Assembly: GCA_003557085.1 (NCBI GenBank) | Contig: PWPR01000008.1 | Coordinates: 1 to 9,701 of the forward strand | Length of the DNA stretch: 9,701 bases | Direction: 5' to 3' | Origin: Clostridia bacterium | GTDB taxonomy: Bacteria > Bacillota > UBA994 > PWPR01 | In this document: positions 7,245 through 9,701 of the stretch, one piece after another | How positions within the stretch are numbered: the first letter of the stretch is position 1 | Layout: each line of letters opens with the position of its first letter | Notes under the pieces: model-generated | Database searches by the model: none | What the model was told of the DNA's origin: nothing | The model's input: the letters and a program-made list of their open reading frames with translations, nothing else | Position numbers and translations under genes: made by a program

Positions 7245-7819
7245 GGTTTTGCAAATGGTGATACGGTTACATTGACCCTAGAGTTTAATAAGGGTGCAAA
7301 CTCGACGTTTACAATTAGCGTAATAGACACCACTGATTATTCCGGTTTTGCTCTAGAAATGGAGATAGACTCAATCTACGAAGGTGGTTTCGCCAAGGTA
7401 AATATAACTAACGCAAAAGATTCATCGGGTGATGCTATAGATGGCATAGAAGTAGCAGTCATAATTGCCAGCGATCAGACAGAAGGTATAGTTTTTGATG
7501 ATTTTGTTGACTTCAGTAACATACCAGGTAAAGCACAAATCATTACAGACATACTAAATACAGTAGCGACACACAACTTAACTGTCAGTATCGATGGGGT
7601 GACCAAAAATGCTATTGTAACTGTAGAAGTAATAGAGGTGGCTATATTTTAAGCTTAGAAGCTAGTAATCAGATAGTCTTTGGCATCAATATAGAGGTAT
7701 ATGACACAGCACCTATAGAGACAGTACAATTTGAAAGGACAGGAATTGAAGACATCAAAAACATAAAGAAGAGTATATCTGTAATGGAAGAGGGTAAGAA
7801 AAGTCCTAAGCATGAATAG
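7245..7819 (+). pseudogene. 5'-truncated, probably frameshifted fragment of an Ig-like surface protein
   Basis: The frame opens just after an in-frame TAA (7242-7244) and 7 bases after the HD gene stop. It has no good start: a TTG at 7272 lacks a properly spaced ribosome binding site, and the coding-like sequence already begins upstream of it (F-A-N-G-D-T-V-T-L-T-L). The translation to 7652 is rich in Asp, Thr, Val and Ile in alternating patterns typical of bacterial Ig-like or cell-surface beta domains (VTLTLEFNKG, VSIDGVTKNAIVTVEV). Another frame, open through 7634-7819, continues with similar character (LSLEASNQIVFGINIEVYD) and ends in a charged tail (MEEGKKSPKHE). A one-base deletion near 7635-7650 would join them. 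I infer the C-terminal remnant of a larger exported protein whose 5' part was lost when it came to sit beside the HD gene. Less likely, two small genes are expressed from rare starts. Confidence 0.5.
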
Positions 7820-7868
7820 CCTAGAGCCTTATGCGATGTCTAACAAGCTAAAAGTGGGGAAGAACAAA

Positions 7869-7903
7869 AGAGGTCTTAGTATTGATATTCTAAGACTTTT
7901 TTT
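7869..7903 (+). terminator. Intrinsic terminator after the HD/Ig-fragment unit
   Basis: GTCTTAG (7873-7879) and CTAAGAC (7890-7896) form a perfect 7-pair stem around a 10-base loop, followed by seven T residues (7897-7903). Upstream A/G bases can pair with the T-tract. It lies 50-odd bases past the stop at 7819. Confidence 0.85.
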
Positions 7904-8124
7904 GTACTTCCAAGATAGAATCATAAGAATTAGCAAACAATAACTATAAAAATATAACAAGTTACAAGAGTGTTAGAAGTTGTAACAATAAGAAAAAACT
8001 GATAAAGCAATAAAAGCAACATATATTTTAGAGTATAACTCGCTTCTCTATTTCTTTTTTAAAATACATTTATGTCAATAAAACAATTAAATACAATAAA
8101 ATTTAAGAAAATATTTATATTAAC
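7904..8124. other. AT-rich intergenic spacer
   Basis: This lies between the terminator and the promoter of the last gene. It is very AT-rich. I see no gene, RNA or repeat. Confidence 0.5.
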
Positions 8125-8152
8125 TTGCTTTACCCATTTAAAGGTGTATAAT
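8125..8152 (+). promoter_or_regulatory. Promoter of the last stalk-domain gene
   Basis: TTGCTT (8125-8130), a 16-base spacer and a perfect TATAAT (8147-8152). Transcription would start near 8159, giving a leader of about 125 bases. The leader holds a small GCATT/AATGC hairpin (8192-8204) but no riboswitch I recognise. Confidence 0.65.
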
Positions 8153-8284
8153 CTAGGTATAAAATAAAATTATGTTGAATATAAGATAAGAGCATTAACA
8201 ATGCGTTTATATAACATACATGTCAATAGTACCAATAGATTAAACAACTTAGAGCATTGAAATAGCATAAGGAGGAAATAAATC

Positions 8285-9701
8285 ATGAAAAAAATAGTAG
8301 CAGTACTTTCTGTATTGTTTATTGCATCAAGCATAGTTATTCCTGGAGCGTCTGTAGATGATTTTTGGTGGGATGACTTTAGTGAAATCATTATATCAGA
8401 TGCACTGGCCACTCTTGATGGCTTTCTTGTTACAGAAAGTATAGAGAAGGCTATAGGCTCTGGTGGGAGAGTAGCAATTTTTAATAGAGCTATTCAGAAT
8501 AGAAGAGACATCAGAAGCTTTATTGCAGGTAGTGCAATAAGTTTAGGTGGTGAAAAAGTTGCTTTATATGATGCTTTTTTGAAGATAGAAATGCCACCAA
8601 TTAGAATTGCAGAAAATGGACAAGCTGATGGTTTAAGTTTAGAGTGGAGAGTTGCAATTGAAAGACATATTTTGAAATACTTGTATCTAGAAGATGATTT
8701 AGCATACCAGAGATACTTGCATACTAGTCCATGGACTTCTGAAGGATTACTTGAAGAAATAAGAAATAGGTTGAGCAATACTCATGAAGATGAAAGAGGA
8801 CTAAGAGTTTCAGAAAACTTTATCCCTAACCTGGAAAGAGCTATAAAGTTGATTAGTGAGGGTGGAGATTTAGATGAACCGCAAGAAGCTTTAGATAATG
8901 CAGTAGTTTACTTACTAAACTCAGCTTTTGCAGAAATAGATGATGACAATTATGATGACATAATTGAGAAAGCAAAGAACTACAATAGTACTAGATCAAA
9001 TAGAAGAAAAAATATAATTGATTTGGGAGATAATGATAGTATTTTAGATTTAGAGCATATAGAAAGAACTTATCAAAATTTTAAAAGTTCTGGTATAAAT
9101 GCTGATATAGTATTAGCTTGGATATTTGTAGACTCTTTTCAGCATTCAAGCCGCTATCATAGTGAACTGTATTGTTGGGGAGCAAGTGAAAGACATGAGC
9201 AAACAGATAATGAACTATACTGCTGGGGTAGTAACTTTAGTAGAGTAATTATTGATGAAGACGCTGATTCTAGAGATAATATTATTAAGAGAGTAGCAAA
9301 TAATATAGATTTCTTAGATCCAGATGATGATGGTGATACGGTACTTACAAGAGATGAGTTAGTGTTAAGAATAGGGCAAAATAGTGCTTTATCAAATAAT
9401 GATCAAATTGGATTAGATGTGGCACCATTTATTGAGAATAGTAGAACAATGTTACCTTTTAGGTATATTGGAGAGCAGCTAGGTGCAGAAATAAGTTGGG
9501 TCGCAGAAACTAGAGAAGTCACATACATCAAAAGAAGTGATGATGAAGACATTGTTATAACTTTAAGAATTGGGGAGAACCAAGCAGTATTAAACGGCAG
9601 AACAGTTCAAGTCGATGAGAATCGTCAAATTGTACCAAGTATTGTCAATGGCAGAACAGTTGTGCCAGTCAGATTTATTAGTGAGACATTAGGTTATCAT
9701 G
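8285..9701 (+). CDS. Large exported protein with calcium-binding-like motif and C-terminal stalk domain (incomplete)
   Basis: The gene starts at ATG 8285, preceded by a perfect AAGGAGG (8269-8275) with 9-base spacing, and runs off the window after 472 codons. It opens with a signal peptide (MKKIVAVLSVLFIASSIVIPGAS, cleavage near residue 23). Residues ~25-340 are acidic, mostly helical in composition and match no family I know. Inside are two copies of ELYCWG (294-299 and 310-315), whose cysteines C297 and C313 are the only ones in the visible protein and could form a disulfide. Residues 345-358 read DPDDDGDTVLTRDE, an aspartate cluster like thrombospondin type-3 or EF-hand-type calcium sites. 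From about 379 a copper-amine-oxidase N-terminal 'stalk' domain begins (TMLPFRYIGEQLGAEISW, then TVVPVRFISETLG) and is cut by the window end. Here the stalk is C-terminal to the main domain, the reverse of the gene at 4994-6319. It is probably secreted or wall-associated. Confidence 0.8.
   Translation, partial: MKKIVAVLSVLFIASSIVIPGASVDDFWWDDFSEIIISDALATLDGFLVTESIEKAIGSGGRVAIFNRAIQNRRDIRSFIAGSAISLGGEKVALYDAFLKIEMPPIRIAENGQADGLSLEWRVAIERHILKYLYLEDDLAYQRYLHTSPWTSEGLLEEIRNRLSNTHEDERGLRVSENFIPNLERAIKLISEGGDLDEPQEALDNAVVYLLNSAFAEIDDDNYDDIIEKAKNYNSTRSNRRKNIIDLGDNDSILDLEHIERTYQNFKSSGINADIVLAWIFVDSFQHSSRYHSELYCWGASERHEQTDNELYCWGSNFSRVIIDEDADSRDNIIKRVANNIDFLDPDDDGDTVLTRDELVLRIGQNSALSNNDQIGLDVAPFIENSRTMLPFRYIGEQLGAEISWVAETREVTYIKRSDDEDIVITLRIGENQAVLNGRTVQVDENRQIVPSIVNGRTVVPVRFISETLGYH

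Noticed and set aside
8494..8778. Minus-strand frame of 94 codons within the last gene
   Set aside because: It lies antisense to a gene with a perfect ribosome binding site, signal peptide and stalk domain; a shadow frame. The same applies to the other antisense frames within the annotated genes.
1..9701. CRISPR array, tRNA, rRNA, phage structural or defence module
   Set aside because: I looked for regularly spaced direct repeats, tRNA-like T-loop sequences and known defence motifs on both strands and saw none.

Overview
This is an AT-rich window whose genes look like those of a low-GC Bacillota bacterium, most likely an anaerobic clostridium-like lineage. The reasons are strong AGGAGG-type ribosome binding sites, AGA/ATA-rich codon use, two exported proteins with the copper-amine-oxidase N-terminal 'stalk' domain, and an ISLre2 (UPF0236)-type insertion sequence. 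No gene here fixes the genus.

Layout. An internally deleted ISLre2-like element (180-1236) keeps both terminal inverted repeats but encodes a shortened, probably inactive transposase. A well-formed promoter (1268-1296) leads into a secreted/membrane FecR-like protein with a C-terminal cytoplasmic zinc ribbon (1439-3073). Two minus-strand genes follow, each with its own ribosome binding site and a candidate promoter: a lipoprotein of unknown function (3358-4458) and a stalk-domain/Ig-like exported protein (4994-6319) with a clear terminator just past its stop. A 336-bp divergent intergenic region holds that gene's promoter and two dyads. Next on the plus strand are an HD-domain phosphohydrolase gene interrupted by one in-frame TGA (6656-7237) and a 5'-truncated, probably frameshifted fragment of an Ig-like surface protein (7245-7819). 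An intrinsic terminator closes this unit (7873-7903). The last gene (8285 to the window end, incomplete) is a large exported protein with a calcium-binding-like aspartate cluster, a duplicated ELYCWG motif and a C-terminal stalk domain.

Together this is a patch of cell-envelope and secreted-protein genes, mostly single-gene transcription units, bordered by IS remnants and gene debris. That pattern fits an accessory, rearranging region rather than a pathway operon. No CRISPR array, tRNA, rRNA or known defence system is visible. The best leads are the translation-blocking hairpin at the IS left end, the single-stop HD gene, the FecR/zinc-ribbon membrane protein and the unclassified N-terminal region of the last gene.
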